A program made the position numbers and the translations under genes. Shown here piece after piece: positions 11,621 to 24,342 of a stretch of DNA of 64,000 nt. The notes beneath the pieces are model-generated. The model worked only from the letters and a program-made list of their open reading frames with translations. It was not told the origin of the DNA and ran no database searches. Within the stretch, counting starts at the first letter, position 1, and each line of letters starts with the position of its first letter. Source of the DNA: Eucalyptus grandis (lineage: Eukaryota; Streptophyta; Magnoliopsida; Myrtales; Myrtaceae); contig NC_052613.1 of NCBI RefSeq assembly GCF_016545825.1, positions 49,830,112 through 49,894,111 of the forward strand, read 5' to 3'.

Positions 11621-12228
11621 CTTGATTTGATATAGGATAATCGACGTTTTATTGTTCTGGGTTTATTGGACATCGACGGTACTGGGCTTTCTCGAAGAAG
11701 ACGAGTCGTGGGATTGGAAAATTGGTGAGGTAGGGTAGCGCACTTTGGGCTCATTTAGACTTAGTGAATCTTGGGCTTGTAGTGTTATTCGGTGAATTCG
11801 GGCTTCATTTTTATTACAAGGATAGTGAGTGTTGGGCTTAATTGGGCTTGTTTGGATTTATTTTTGATTGAGTGGGCTTTGGGTTTGATCTCATAGTGGC
11901 CAGATTGGGTTTTATTTCATTGAGCCCATTCCTTTCTTTAGGACTTTGATGCCGTGGCCCAGTCAACAGAGCAGCGGCAGCCCCAGCTCGTCCATGGGCC
12001 CAGCCCAACTCCCATTTTCGGATTAAAAAACTAAAAAAATTATTAAAAAATTAAAAAAATCAATTTTTTTTTTTCTAAAAGTTACGGAAATCTTAAAAAA
12101 TAGTTTTCGAGTAGTTTTTTTTTCTTAAAATGTGCAAAAATCCATGTGAAAAAAATTGTGCTCAAAATTAAACAATCTGATATGTTGTTTGAGTATTCTT
12201 AGAGATAAATGTTTGGTCGTCATTTATG

Positions 12229-14072
12229 CTTCAAGAAATCTCTAACAAGAGCGTGCCTTCTTCTCCACGTATGGTCGAATATATGGTCTTCAAGTCCACA
12301 GTGGACTTTCCAAATCTTGAAATTGCCTCCCACGTAGATCAGGAAAGAATATTTGTTTCCTCCTGCAACTCCGACTCCAATATTAACTTATTCGTCCTCT
12401 TTTTTTCACGATCAAAGTCTATTATCATGTTTGACTTCAACGCTGAACAGGAAACTTAGATTTGTGCATATCTCCCTTTTTCGGCTTTTCTTATTAGCAA
12501 GAAATCCTTTTTCATTATTAATATTATTATTTCTGGAATTTGCTTTTTGCTTCAAATTTAAATTCGAGACATATTTAAATACGGAGTTTACCCACCTCCA
12601 TCTAACCCCTCTGTGCAAACCTTGGGGAAAATGAACTGTCCAAAAGCAGAATAAAATAATTATTAAATTCAACATATGTATTTCGAGAAGGCCAAAATTC
12701 CATAGTACATTCGAACTTGTCTTAAGCTGAGGCCTTTGGAAATACAATTATATAGTTCTTGCATTTACTCAACTGGCTTTGGAGGCCCTAGGCATTGGGG
12801 AAGTGTTCCCAAACACACCTAGCTTTAATCAGTGAGTTCAACCTAGAATTCGTTCATGACAACACGGCAGTGAATGGTTTAATATTTATATAATTTTAAG
12901 ATGTTTTCATAAAAGTTTGAATGTTTTGTGCTTTTGGACAAAGAGATATAACACAGTACCTCAAACAATTAGCGATTTTCCTCATTTAAAGGATCCGCCG
13001 CCAGGAGAAGCCGTGGAAATGCTTGACACGAAGGATCGAATGGCAATTCATTTGAAAAGACTTCACAAACCCAGAAGCTGCTGTCGATTAATGGAGTGCG
13101 CATCGACTTTGGGCATTCCTTTTGAGGTTCGTTTGCGGAGTGAAGAAGTCCTGTGCAGAGTTTTCAACAGCCTTGTGAAGGTGTTGAGTCCCCGTTCAAT
13201 TTGCGGAGTTGTGGGACGTAGGAAGGATCATTGGCCGGAGCTTCAAGTGAGGGAGGATGATTCGACCGGATGCACCTTCGACCGCAGTGCTGCCGGTAGA
13301 AATTCAACCATTAAGAGGTGTCAGACAGGACAGAGCCCCAACCGGAAACAAGTTTCAAATACTAGGAAACCTGAGGTCGATGGTGGGTACAGCGAATGGA
13401 TGCTCGTTTCGCCCAGAAAGAGTAGAAACCTCCAAGCATTTCAATGAATGGTCGTGCAGCGAATGGATGGAGCTCAGGACCAGAGACGATGGAGGTGAAC
13501 GAGGGAGTAGCTGCAAACGCTGTCATAGTCTATAGATCAGGTATATCAATCTCATCTTAACCATTAATTATGCGGTTTCATCATCGAGCCCAAAGTGATC
13601 AACAGTTGAAATTTGAAATGAACTTGGTTTATATGATTTGTAGATTAGGTCAAATAAGTCAACTGAATTTGATAATTCTTGTCATCCAAACATCGGTCAT
13701 TAGACATTCATTCTTTGCCTTAGTCCAGTACACGCATTTGCTACACTTCCAAAATGTTGCCTTTATTCGGTAAGAAATATGGTAAATCATTATTAAGTTC
13801 CACTAGACATGACCATGCACACATATGGGGTACGTGCCTAAAAGATAAAATAACTGGTTACGAGAACCAGAACACAAGATTGTACACCGTGAAGAGTCTT
13901 GGCAAATCAAATACACTGCACAATAGGAATAGTGCTTCTGAAATTAAAAGAAAGACAACTTGATACCTATAAATATCACACCCGTCTGGAACCAAGAATT
14001 CACAGGCCATTGATGCATGGATCCATGGAGGCATCCATGCACATTGGCGACTGAATATCATGAGGTGATGAA
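12229..14072. other. Spacer between block 1 and P450 copy B
   Basis: Unique sequence with no recognised gene. A 176-codon plus-strand ORF (12917-13447) has no known domain, signal peptide or exon partner, so I treat it as unsupported. Confidence 0.45.
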
Positions 14073-15275
14073 CTACTGCTGTAGAGGATGAAACCTGATT
14101 TGAAGTCCATGTTGTGGGCGGGTTGTCAGGAGCTGACCTGGGCAGTGGATATACGTCGGGGACAGCTCGAAGGTGTAGCGCTGGAGGATCATCGAAAAAG
14201 CAATTTTCGCTTCTGCCGCCACGAAGCTCATCCCAACGCAAGATCGAGGTCCGAAGCCAAAGGGGATGAAAACGACCGCATTGTTGTTGGTAGCCTTAGC
14301 TATGCCTTCTGAGAATCGCTTCGGCTTGAATTCATGCGCATCTTCCCCCCAGATTTCAGTGTCATGGTGAAGCTTGAGGGTCGGTATAAAGATCTGACTA
14401 TTAGCATGAAGAAGGAGCTTCCCTAACCTCAGTTTCTTGCCAACTTTTCGAGTCAAGCCGACTGCAGGGGGTACAAACGCAGAGTTTCGTTCATGATCAT
14501 GCTAATCTGCACATGAAAATGGAAAAAATTTTAGTTAGTCATCATGTCTAACCTACAATTCGAGTGAATCGAAAAAGGTTGACCGGGACCAAGACTTGAG
14601 CTGTTTTCTATACCTTCTTAAGCTTTCCTAGTCCATCGGAATTGGGGTCTTTATTCCCAAAAACATTGAGAACCTCCCTTCTTGCTTCCTCTTGCCATTC
14701 TGGATTAATCGCTAGGAGGAATAACATCCATGCCATCATAGAGTTGGCAGTTTCTTGTCCGGCGATGTAGAATGTCTTGCACTCATCCACCAGATTATCT
14801 ACCGTGAATTTTTTGCTCTTGTCCGTATCGTGCAAAGCCTTCACAAGTTGTCCTAGGAAATCATCCCCAAAGCCATCTTCTTCACCGGCCATCACCTTCT
14901 TCTCTCTTCTCTTGATCATCTCTAAGATGGAATTGCGTATGCCTTTCTCAAGTTTCTCCGCTTCGATTTCATCCGTTGTCTTCCAAAGCTTACTGCCAGC
15001 AGAATTCAGAACAAATTCCATGATTAGTTAAGCCTAATTAAAACTCTGATTCTGAGATTGAAATGTCCTAAGTCTTTTGAGGCTTGAAGTTTGCATTTGC
15101 ACAACGAACAAAACTATTGCTTGACCATCATCAGAAATTTGCAGCTCGCTAAGTGTGATCTTACATCAGTAATTTTAGTGATAAGAATGGTTATCAAAAA
15201 ACAGTGTAACCCCTTCGAATGCATTTACTCACCTGGAAAACTTGTCAGAATAATCAAGTTCAGATGTTGAAAGTT

Positions 15276-16402
15276 GGAATAAATACACTATCGGTGCCAT
15301 AAGTTGTGTACGGCACTCACTTTGGTGCCTAAAGTTTCTGTCGGATCATTTAAATGCCAAAAAGTTTCAAAAAATGCTCACTTTGGTGCCAACTCTAATC
15401 CAGTTGGCCAAAAATCCGACGTAACACTTTTTTATTAACTTTTGAAGCTGATGTAGCTCGCCGAAGAGTCAACATCCGAACACCAAAACGACGCCGTTTG
15501 GTGTTTCCCCCAATTCAAAACCCTAAATCTCCGGCCAATTGCTGTCCTCAACGGCCCCCCGCGCTCGGGCAGCTGCGGCTCGGACCCCAACCCCGACCCC
15601 AACCTCGACGATGGCCACTCGGCGGCCGCAACTCCGGACCCGACCCTGATCGCGACGATGGCCACTCGGTGGTTGCGGCTCCTACCCTGACCCTGACCCC
15701 GACGATGGCCACTCGACGACCGTGGCTCCGACCCTAACCTCGACCTCGACCCCGACCCCGACGATGGCCACTCGGCGGCCGTGGCTCCGACCTTGACCCC
15801 AACCCCAACCCCGACGATAGCCACTTGGTAGCCAAGTCGAAGGCCGTGATCTAGCCGGTGCTTGGGAGGCCGTCGATGAGTGCGCCGCCATTGATGTCTC
15901 CCTCTCCATCTCCGATCTCCTCGACAAGTGCCTGGCTTGCGTCTTCCAAGACCTAGGCTTCGGCGACAGAGGCCGGTGCTCCCTCGTGTGCCATTGAGGG
16001 CGTTCGAACAACACTGAACAATGGCAGCTGAGCGAGCGATGGCGGCCCAGCGACGGTGGAGGCCAAGCAACGACGGAAAAACCCTAATTTCAATCCCTAA
16101 AAAAAAAAAAAAAAATCCCCAAATGAGTTAAACGGCATCATTTTTGTGAGGCCATCCATGTAGGATGGCAAAACGACATCGTTTTTTTTTTAAGGAGGAC
16201 CGAAAACGATGTCATTTAAAGGCCTTGTCGATTTTTTATTTTTATTTTTAAAAAGGCCACATAATCATTTTGGCGGAATCTTTCGCCAATGGCACCAAAG
16301 TGATCGTTTTTCCTCCGATTTGGCACTTAAGTGATTTGACAGAAACTTTTGGCACCAAATGAGTGTCGTATACAACTTATAGCACGATAGTATACTTCTC
16401 CC
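15276..16402. mobile_element. Pack-MULE-like element in P450 intron 3
   Basis: Long imperfect terminal inverted repeats, about 75-100 bp. Both ends carry the ACTATCG-TGC core followed by CATAAGTTGT and GTTTCTGTC words. The 10-bp flanks GTTGAAAGTT (15266-15275) and ATCGAAAGTT (16403-16412) match at 8 of 10 positions, consistent with the 9-10 bp duplication made by Mutator-like elements. The interior (about 15480-16080) is very GC-rich, carries tandem CGACGATGGCCACTCGGCGG-type repeats, and contains a host gene fragment. No transposase is present. Confidence 0.82.
15848..15997 (+). pseudogene. Captured F-box gene fragment inside the MULE
   Basis: One plus-strand frame of about 50 codons reads an F-box-like segment: ISDLLDKCLACVFQ, then GFGDRGRCSLVC. 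This resembles the start of VFB/SKIP2-type plant F-box proteins (typical pattern LPDECLA-IFQ followed by a CSLVCRRW motif). A stop follows straight after LVC-H, and no leucine-rich repeats follow. The high GC content contrasts with the surrounding intron and fits a captured gene piece. Confidence 0.62.
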
Positions 16403-17384
16403 ATCGAAAGTTCGTTCTAAAAGTGATAATCACTATACGTTCTAGCTTCTTCATCATAAAAATGGTCAAAAAAAAATTTTCTTAGAAAAAATGCGTGATA
16501 CTTTATTCCTGGTAATCTTATATTGAAAGCATTTTTGGATGTTAACGTAGCCAATTCTGTTAACATCTTAAAAATGTTCCTCCCCTCAACATAGCTGCTC
16601 CCGAACGCAGTTCTTGAAATCACTTCGGATGTCAATAATTTAAACTCTCCGAACACCTCGATCTCTTTCCCTTCTTGATCCTTCCGTTTTCCTAGCATTG
16701 TGTGAACACTCTCCACCATTGCCGGTGCCATATTCTGCAATTTCAATCCCCCCAAAATAATTAGTAAAACCTCAAATCAGACAATTCTCTTTTTCAATTG
16801 AGTTCAACTACCTTCAAACTTTCCCCATGGAAAGCGTGATTGGCGAGTTTACGCTGGTTCGCCCATTTCTTGTCATCGACTGTACTCACGAGCCCATCTC
16901 CTAGAAGCTTCTTGGCAAAGTCCTTAGTTCCTGTTTTGGGTATGTTTTCTCTCTGTCAAGCAGCACCTCCTTAATAAGCTCTGGCTCTGTGATGACCAGT
17001 TGAGCTTGAGGTCCGTGCCAACTCAGGTAATTCCTCCCTACAAAGTTGCACAAAGTTCAATATCAGAGCGTCACGACACTAATGAAACTTAAGTTTAGTA
17101 TTTTGGTAATTACCGTATGTGTCTATCCATGTGTTGACTTGAGGGTGAATCTTAGGGAATATGTCGTGAGAGAGATTGTTCATGGGCGTGTTCCTGACTT
17201 CCATCTTCATCTTGATTGTTTCCTTGGTGCTTCCATGGAGGAACCTGTAAGGAGGGCCAGAGATTCCTTGTTGGGCCATCATCCTCTGTATCCTGAGCGG
17301 GTTCCACCATAGCTTGTGCAAGAGCTTGGCAAGAGACCAGAGAAGAAACAGAAACAGAGAGCTCAGGAAGATGACCAATTGCAT

Positions 17385-18617
17385 GGTTCAATTAGGGGAT
17401 CAAACGATAAAGGAAATGAAAACAGTGAAAATTATGATACTGGGTTTCTCTTATGAAATGAAAAAGTTCGATTGATTTAGGTATTTATTGTGTCTTTCGG
17501 AGGATTCTATGAGCCGGACGAAACAACCAGCGTATAGGGACGAACGGATTAACGTCATCCGTGACCTCCTTGCCGATCTAGAATTATTAAATTCAAACCA
17601 GAAAAAAAAAAAAAAAAAAAGAGCACTTGACGAGCTCACTCTTGGGTGATCCGGATGCCAGCGTATCCAATTCACTGAAGCCATATGAATCGCGTGATTC
17701 CCAAGGAGACCAACATCCAGCGGTAATGGTGATGAACAAGTTGTGCATGCGCCCGGTACTCCTCCAAGCCCACGGCAGGTTGGCGTCTCGAATGTGCGCA
17801 ATCTGTCGAAAAGCCCTTTCCAAAGCCAAACCTTACTCAGAATTCAATGAATATAGAATTCGTCAAATTTTTCAATTAGAGGCATGGGTCTCGATTCGTT
17901 TTCTCATTTGGCACATGACACAAGCTGTCTTGGTCGTCTTCTCGACACCGGAACTGTTTCTTAGCAATAATCTCACTTACAAGACGCGACATAGATCGAT
18001 GAAAAATTCCAGGGCCAACGTATAAAGGACGCAATCGTGAGCACGGGGATGACACGGACGTGACGAGGAAACACCATGACCATCTATCACTCGCTTTCAT
18101 CTTTTTTCTTGCTTAGTTCGAAAAGTCCTATCCCGCACAATCTTTAATGGCAGATCCAAAAACAAATTTGGCCTTCTGTTTCCGTTGCTTCATCAACACA
18201 CCCGTATAAAGGTAGCCTAGCCGCCACATAGTCAGTCAAATCAGGAGGGTACCTCAGGGGGGATCAAATCCCGAATCTGATAGGACTTGATGAATGACTC
18301 AACCGCTTGTTAAGTCCATTAGGATCAAAACATAAATTGGTCAATTGTACGTAATCCGTTAGATAATTATATTTCAAGAAGCTTGGAACGGACATATGAT
18401 GAATACGTACCTGATCCAAAACACGGCTCGTCTAATCCGTAAAGTTAAACATAGGTCAATCCCACCCAATTGTGACCCATAACACATCTTTGAATTAAAA
18501 TAAAACTTCAATAAATTTTTCATGAAACTCGAACCCACAAGCTCACGAAGGAATTAAAAGTAGTCTCCGTACGTTGTTATCTCAGCATTAACTGGGCCAT
18601 ATATGCTGATTAACAAG
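17385..18617. other. 5' flank of P450 copy B and spacer
   Basis: Presumed promoter of copy B near 17385-17620, including a poly-A run at 17601-17618. The rest is moderately GC-rich and yields shadow ORFs only, the longest being 132 codons with no domain. No gene is supported. Confidence 0.4.
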
Positions 18618-19515
18618 CTATAGGGGATGAAATACAACTTGAAGTCTGTGTAGGGGACGAGTCGTGACGATTTCAGCTGGACTGTGGATGTACCCAGCAA
18701 ACAGTTTGAAATCGTAGCGCTGCAGAATCATCGAAAGGACAATTTTCACCTCCTTCATCTCGAAGATCATTCCCACGCACATTCGAGGCCCGAAACCAAA
18801 GGGAAGGAACACAACTGGGTTGTTGTTGTTAAAGACAGTGATTTGAAGACAGGATCTGTGGCAATACATAAGTCTGTGGCAATGCATAAGGAAAAAGAAA
18901 TTGAAAACGAAGCTCATGACTGAGGTGCTCTGCTGATGTTGTGCTCGTGGCAATGAGGAAGAAGTACAGAAGATGGTGAATTCAGAATTCATGACCGACA
19001 TGAAGAGAGAGATTGTTCTTCACGAGTCTGAAGACTTAGAGCCTGAAGACTTTAAAAGGAAATGCACGTGCTATAACATTAGGGCGGTTAGTTTGTTAGA
19101 TAAGTAATCGAAGTTGTTAAGTCGGTTGAAGGGTTTCCGTTTTATCATCTTCTTCCTCAAGTCTTCAATAAGCTGTAATATACTCTGTTTTTCAAATAGA
19201 GAAAAGAAGATAGAGAGCAGAGAGAGAGATAGAGATGAAATGAGATTGTATTACAGAAGTGATGTAAAGCTCTCGGTGAATACATGTTTTGTTCTTCAAT
19301 TCAAGTAAATACAGAAGTTCTTTCTCTTCTGCATCTTGTATCTTGTTCTTCATTTCTTCTCAGTTGTTGGTAGCTTTAAGGACGCCTTCCGAGAATCGGT
19401 CCCGTCTGAAGAGGTGCACATCTTCTCCCTAGATTTCGGAATCGTAGTGAAACTTGAGGTTAGCTACGTAAACTTGAATGTTAGGAGGAAAAACGTGTTT
19501 CCCTAGCCTGAGCTC
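18618..19515 (-). pseudogene. P450 exon-5 relic split by a solo LTR (copy C)
   Basis: The minus-strand reading 18826-18618 encodes the end of a P450 exon 5, with haem loop FGFGPRMCVG and C-terminal FHPL. The upstream part of the exon continues at 19515-19363 beyond a 536-bp insertion. Similarity stops abruptly at the codons for the DQELRL segment, exactly where duplicated block 2 starts. Exons 1-4 are absent. It is a chimeric leftover of unequal exchange. Confidence 0.85.
18827..19362. mobile_element. Solo LTR, probably Ty1/copia, in the exon-5 relic
   Basis: 536 bp beginning TGTTAAAGAC and ending CTTCTTCTCA, flanked by a perfect 5-bp duplication GTTGT (18822-18826 and 19363-19367). There is no internal retrotransposon sequence. 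Removing it together with one copy of GTTGT restores continuity with the exon 5 of the other P450 copies. Confidence 0.88.
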
Positions 19516-20680
19516 CTGGTCGACAAATCACTACCAAAATTCAGCATCTAGCTCATTTGAGGGCGGTGAGTCCGATGGTGGTATTGGTTTCTTGAAACAA
19601 GTAAAGGAAATGTCGGAACAACACTCAAGAGTAGCAGTTATAGTCAAAAACAGACACGGGCCTAACTAACTTAAGGTTACTATGACCACCACCTTGTAAA
19701 AGACTCAATGAATGCTTGCTAAGATAACAAGAGCTTCAAGCTAACAAGAGATCTAATACCAAGTAATGAATAGTGTACATGAACTTCATTTTAAAATTTC
19801 TGTACGACCACCACCTTGTGAAATTTCTGTTTTTCTATGTGTTCAATAATAAAAAGTACATGAGCTTGATTATAAAATTTAGAGGATAACTATCTTAAGT
19901 AAATAAAATTACAATATCAATTACTATCAATCACAATCAATCAAAGAAGATAATACAAAAAATCTCGAAATACATATGGAATCAAAGAAAATATATCTCT
20001 AACACTTTTCCTTCATGGTTCTATTACATTCCATCACTCCTCCATCAATGTATTTGTTATCCTAATTTGAAATTTCGCTAGTCATCTTCTATACCTATTA
20101 TTCGTTTTCCCCAGTTTTCACCTCCAACTTGGGGCGGCTATTCATGTCCACATACATATTATGTAAGATTTTCTCTTATGCGGATTACATTAATTGATAC
20201 TGTAATTTACCATTTTATAGAATAAGCCTAATAAAATGAAATATAATGTTTTTTAATTAATCTATTATGGAGCTAGGTAGTATAGACCGAGTAAAGCCTG
20301 ACCAAGGTTTATGGCTTAAAATACTATAAACAGTGCTCAAATTTCTCTTTAACCCTAATGTGCTCACATAAGATGCACTTATTGAACCTTAAGGGTGAGA
20401 GGCAATCTCGTGATACATAAGGTGCTATTCCACATCAAAAACGATGAATTCCGAATCAAGTATGCAAATATCTTTACTCAATTATATGTGTTCTTGATTC
20501 TAGCTATTGAGATCTTGATTGGCATTTCCATGGCTTTCATATTCATGTCTTGTCGACATGAAAATACATAGTTAGATAGCTCGATCGAACATGATATGCT
20601 AAACAATTATTCTTTTAGGAAACTCAATATAGGTTGTCAAAATCCCAACGTTAACTAGATCATATATGCTGATAAACAAG

Positions 20681-23600
20681 CTACAATGGATGAAGGATAA
20701 CTTGAAGTCCGTGTTGCGGGCGAATCGTGAGGATTTGTACTGGACTATGGATGTACCCTGGAGACAATATGAAAGTGTAGCGCTGCAGAATCATCGAAAG
20801 GACAATTTTCGCCTCATTCATCGCAAAGTTCATCCCCACACACATTCGAGGCCCGAAGCCAAAGGGAAGGAACACCACTGCGTTGTTGTTGGTGGCTTTA
20901 GAGACGCCTTCTGAGAATCGCTCTGGTCTGAAGAGGTGCACATCTTCTCCCCAAATTTCGGGGTCGTGGTGAATCTTAAGATTTGCTATAAAGACTTGAG
21001 TATTAGGAGGAAGTACAAGTTTCCCTAGCCTAAGTTGCTGGTCGACTTTTCGACTGAACCCTATCACAGGAGGGTATAATCGTAGAGCTTCGTTCATGAT
21101 CATGCTGATCTGCACGCAAAAGGTGACATTAGCTGACAACACGTACCACTCAGAATTTAAAAGGAGGACGATTTCATTGTTTCTTTTCCAAAACTACTCA
21201 TTCTTGTCGGTCCTCAGTAAATTTATGAAAGAGTTGTTAAGCGTGAAAAGAAAATACTGGTACAGAAAGTTACTGGTTAAGTTATTTACAATAACTTACT
21301 GGTAACTATTGACACTTTTATGGAATTACCAAATTTTGTTCACGGTTTAGCAAAATCATCAATGTTTCTTATCTTCAACTAGCTTATATTTGTCTTTCTT
21401 GGGAATGCTAAAAATATCAAACTTCTATATGAATTCATCAATATTTATTTGAGTAACTCACCAATTTTTTTCTGATTGAATAACAAAATAGTTTCAAGTT
21501 ACCAAATTTCATTTGAGTACTGTGTTTATTTGATTTTTTTTTTTTATTCTATGAATTTTTGTTGGAGTTTACCATTTTTTTTATCTCTCTTACAAACATT
21601 TTTGCAATTGACCAGCCTTTGCCAGTTAGATTACCAGTTAGTTTTAATTTACCAAGTCTCATTTAAGTTGCTTGCCAACATTTATTTAATTCTTTTAAAG
21701 TTCACCAATTTATCTATTGAGTTATGAATTTGTATTTGTCTTACTTACCAACATATTAAATTTACAAACTTTTCTAGAAATTACCGACCATAATTGGACT
21801 GCTTACCAATCCTTTTAGAATTTTTATATAAGACGTTAAATACAAAGCGTTGGTAAGCTATGCAACAAGCGCCTGTTTGTTCACATTTTTTTTTTTTAAC
21901 TTTTCCCTTCAAATTTTAAAACATTGTTCAAAGTTTAAAATTGTGAAAAATTAGGTATGATTATATATGTTAGAATTTGGGTGTCATGAAAGTTCCAAGA
22001 GTTTTGAGTTTAAAAAAGTCAAAATGTTGAGGCACAAGATTTAAATTATTTAAATAAAGAGTAAAAAATAAAAGTCAATTCAGACAGATTCAACGGCTAG
22101 AAAATTAGCACAAAAATTGTTGATAAGTTACACATATAGACTCACTTGTCTTTTCTTTTCTTGTATCAATGGTTTTTTCATTTATCAATGATTGAGCTTC
22201 AAGTTTAAGCATAAGGGTGTTCCTCAAACAGAGTTGCAAATGGTATAATTCTAATAATATAGAGTATCAATGAGTTTCAGTTTGAACTCAAGCAATCAGG
22301 CATACCAATATGTTGTTAGGAGGATCATTCCTTGTCTACCAAATCAATCAAGACAAAAAAAAAAAAAAAAAAAAAAAGTTGGATTTTTCATACCATCCTT
22401 AACTTTGCGATTCCATCGAAGTCGGGGTCTTCATTCCCAAATACATCAATAACCTCCTTCCTTGCTTCCTCTTGCCAATCAGAATGAACTGCTAGGAGGA
22501 ATATGACCCACGTCAACATTGCGGTGGTGGTTTCTTGTCCAGCGAAATAGAATGTCTTGCACTCGTCCACTAGATCGTCGATTGTGATTTTCTTGCTCTC
22601 ATCATTATCATGATAAGCCTTCACAAGCTGCCCAAGGAAATCATTCCCATAGTCATCTGCTTCCCCAGCCATCACCTTCTTCTCTCTTTTCTTGGCGATC
22701 TCCAAGATTGCAACATGTATGCCTTTCTTGAGCTTCTCGGCTTCAATCTCATCTACTGTCTTCCAAATCTTACTGCGCTCAAATTCAACAACGAATGCCT
22801 TAGTCTGTGAATCTACAGTATAGATCGATTTTTCGACAAACGTGTGTTCAAATCTCCACCTTACTAGCTAGCTGTATTTACTCTTGTGATGGAAAAGTTT
22901 GTGCCAGTACATATAACATCGTTATGATTCTCTTAGCTTGTTCAAATATTGGGAAGAATCGCAAATTGTAATCTTGATCACACGATTATTGTCTTCCTAC
23001 ATGAAACCACTCATCATACTTTTGCTAACTTTACATCTTTTAGTGAGATCTCGTGTGGGTCTCAGTACTCCTTGAGGTCGGAATTGCTTGGATCCGGATC
23101 GACTTGAATTGGGTTAGTCATATTTCGTCATCATAGAAGGTCCACGTGATTTGTATGTGGATCCCACGAAAATCAATGATTTTGATTGTCTATGATCCAC
23201 AAACAATTATCCGTGCAAGTTTTTTTCCGCAGCTTTTCAAAACATGATTGCCATAGTCTATTTGACTAAGTTAAAACGGGCTTATTTTTTTCTTTTTATT
23301 TTTTTCCTAAAAGTAAGAAAAACTTTCTTAGGAAAATGTTGAAGAGGAATACCTTATTCCCGGGAACCTCATGCGCAAAGCATTCCTGGACACTAACAAA
23401 CCCAAGTTTGTCATCATCTCAAAGATGTTTCTCCCTTCAACGTAGCTACTCCCAAAAGCTGTCCTTGAAATCACTTCGGAGGTCAGCAACTTAAATTCTT
23501 CAAACACCTCAATCTCTTCCCCTTCTCGTTGCTTCCATTTCTCTAGCATCACGTGAGCACTATCCACCATCGCTGGAACCATGTTCTGCACTTCAATTAG

Positions 23601-24342
23601 TTCCCATCAATTCGTAACTCCAATCTAAAGATTGCATGAAATTCTCTTTCCATTTGATAAGCACAAGAAACCTGCAATAAAAATTTGATAGGTTACAAGA
23701 ATTTTAGTATACACCAAACCTAATTACCTTGAGGCTTTCCCCGTGGAAAGTGTGATTGGCGAGTCTACGCTTCTTTGCCCACTTTACCCCATCTATGGTT
23801 GACACGAGCCCATCTCCCAAAAGATACTTGGCGAAGCTCCTCGGTACTGTTTTCGGAAACGTTTTGTCTCTATTGATTAGCACCTCCTTAATCAGCTCTG
23901 GCTCAGTGATGACCAATTGAGCTTGCGCCCCGTACCAATTTATGTAATTCCTCCCTGCAAAATGTTTGCACAAAAATCTCAATAATGAACAAACTAGAGT
24001 CAGATCAAAGTTCCAAGAGTGGTTAGCACAATTTTATAACAAAAGCTTATATTTTCAATTACCGTATGTGTTGATCCAAGAGTCGATGTGAGGCTGAACC
24101 TTAGGGAGTATGTCATGAGAGAGATCGTCCATGGGCGTGCTTCTGGCTTCCATTCTCATCTTCATTGTTTCCCTCGTGCTCCCATGGAGGAACCTATAGG
24201 GAGGACCTTTGATTCCCTGTCGGGCCATCGTCCTCTGTATTCTGAGCGGATTCCACCATAGCTGACGCGCCAGCTCGGTGAGAGACCATAAGATTAGAAA
24301 CACAAAGAGAGAGCTCAACACAATCGCTATGCTGATCTCCAT
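20681..24342 (-). CDS. CYP749A/CYP72-like cytochrome P450, intact (copy A2)
   Basis: Deduced 515-codon gene; minus-strand exons 24342-24063, 23954-23728, 23585-23353, 22772-22394 and 21109-20681. All introns are GT-AG and frames join without a stop. It has an N-terminal hydrophobic anchor (about residues 3-22), a WWNPLRIQ basic segment and a proline-rich GPPYRF hinge. The I-helix reads AGQET (about 324-328), the K-helix EALR (380-383), then PERF (435-438) and haem loop FGFGPRMCVG with the ligand Cys near 463. Length and motifs fit the CYP72 clan, closest by eye to genes annotated as CYP749A22-like. Such enzymes are ER-bound, NADPH-P450-reductase-dependent mono-oxygenases; the substrate is unknown. 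I chose MEIS as start because homology begins there, although an in-frame upstream ATG exists. Confidence 0.9.

Larger units (their letters stand above)
3541..12228. repeat. Segmental duplication, block 1 (partner of 19523-29372)
   Basis: This block aligns end to end with 19523-29372 at high identity: the downstream region, all five P450 exons and their introns, the promoter, a second exon-1 relic, the TRIM-like element and the GC-rich block. Similarity starts at the shared text AAATCACTAC (C/G) AAAATTCAGC and ends near TTCTTAGAGA-AAATGTTTGG. Block 1 keeps about 105 bp near 4650-4755 that block 2 lacks. Block 2 contains three insertions that block 1 lacks. Confidence 0.93.
14073..17384 (-). 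pseudogene. CYP749A/CYP72-like cytochrome P450, two frameshifts (copy B)
   Basis: Same five-exon layout as the A copies: 17384-17114, 17037-16812, 16734-16502, 14992-14614 and 14506-14073. It has its own anchor, AGQETAN in the I-helix, a K-helix ETLR segment, a PKRF variant of PERF, and a complete haem loop FGFGPRSCVG. Two single bases are missing relative to the family: one in exon 2 near 16938-16944 (the YPK region) and one in exon 5 in a G run at 14468-14472, just after the K-helix. Without them the length would be about 514 codons, so decay is slight or the breaks are assembly errors. Intron 3 is enlarged by a Pack-MULE. It differs clearly from A1/A2 and is an older paralogue. Confidence 0.82.

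Noticed and set aside
12917..13447. 176-codon plus-strand ORF
   Set aside because: No recognised domain, signal or exon partner, and base composition like its intergenic surroundings. It is not in the duplicated blocks, so conservation cannot be tested.
15435..16070. 211-codon minus-strand ORF in the Pack-MULE
   Set aside because: Antisense to the F-box-like frame and dominated by Gly/Val/Ser repeat readings; no domain.
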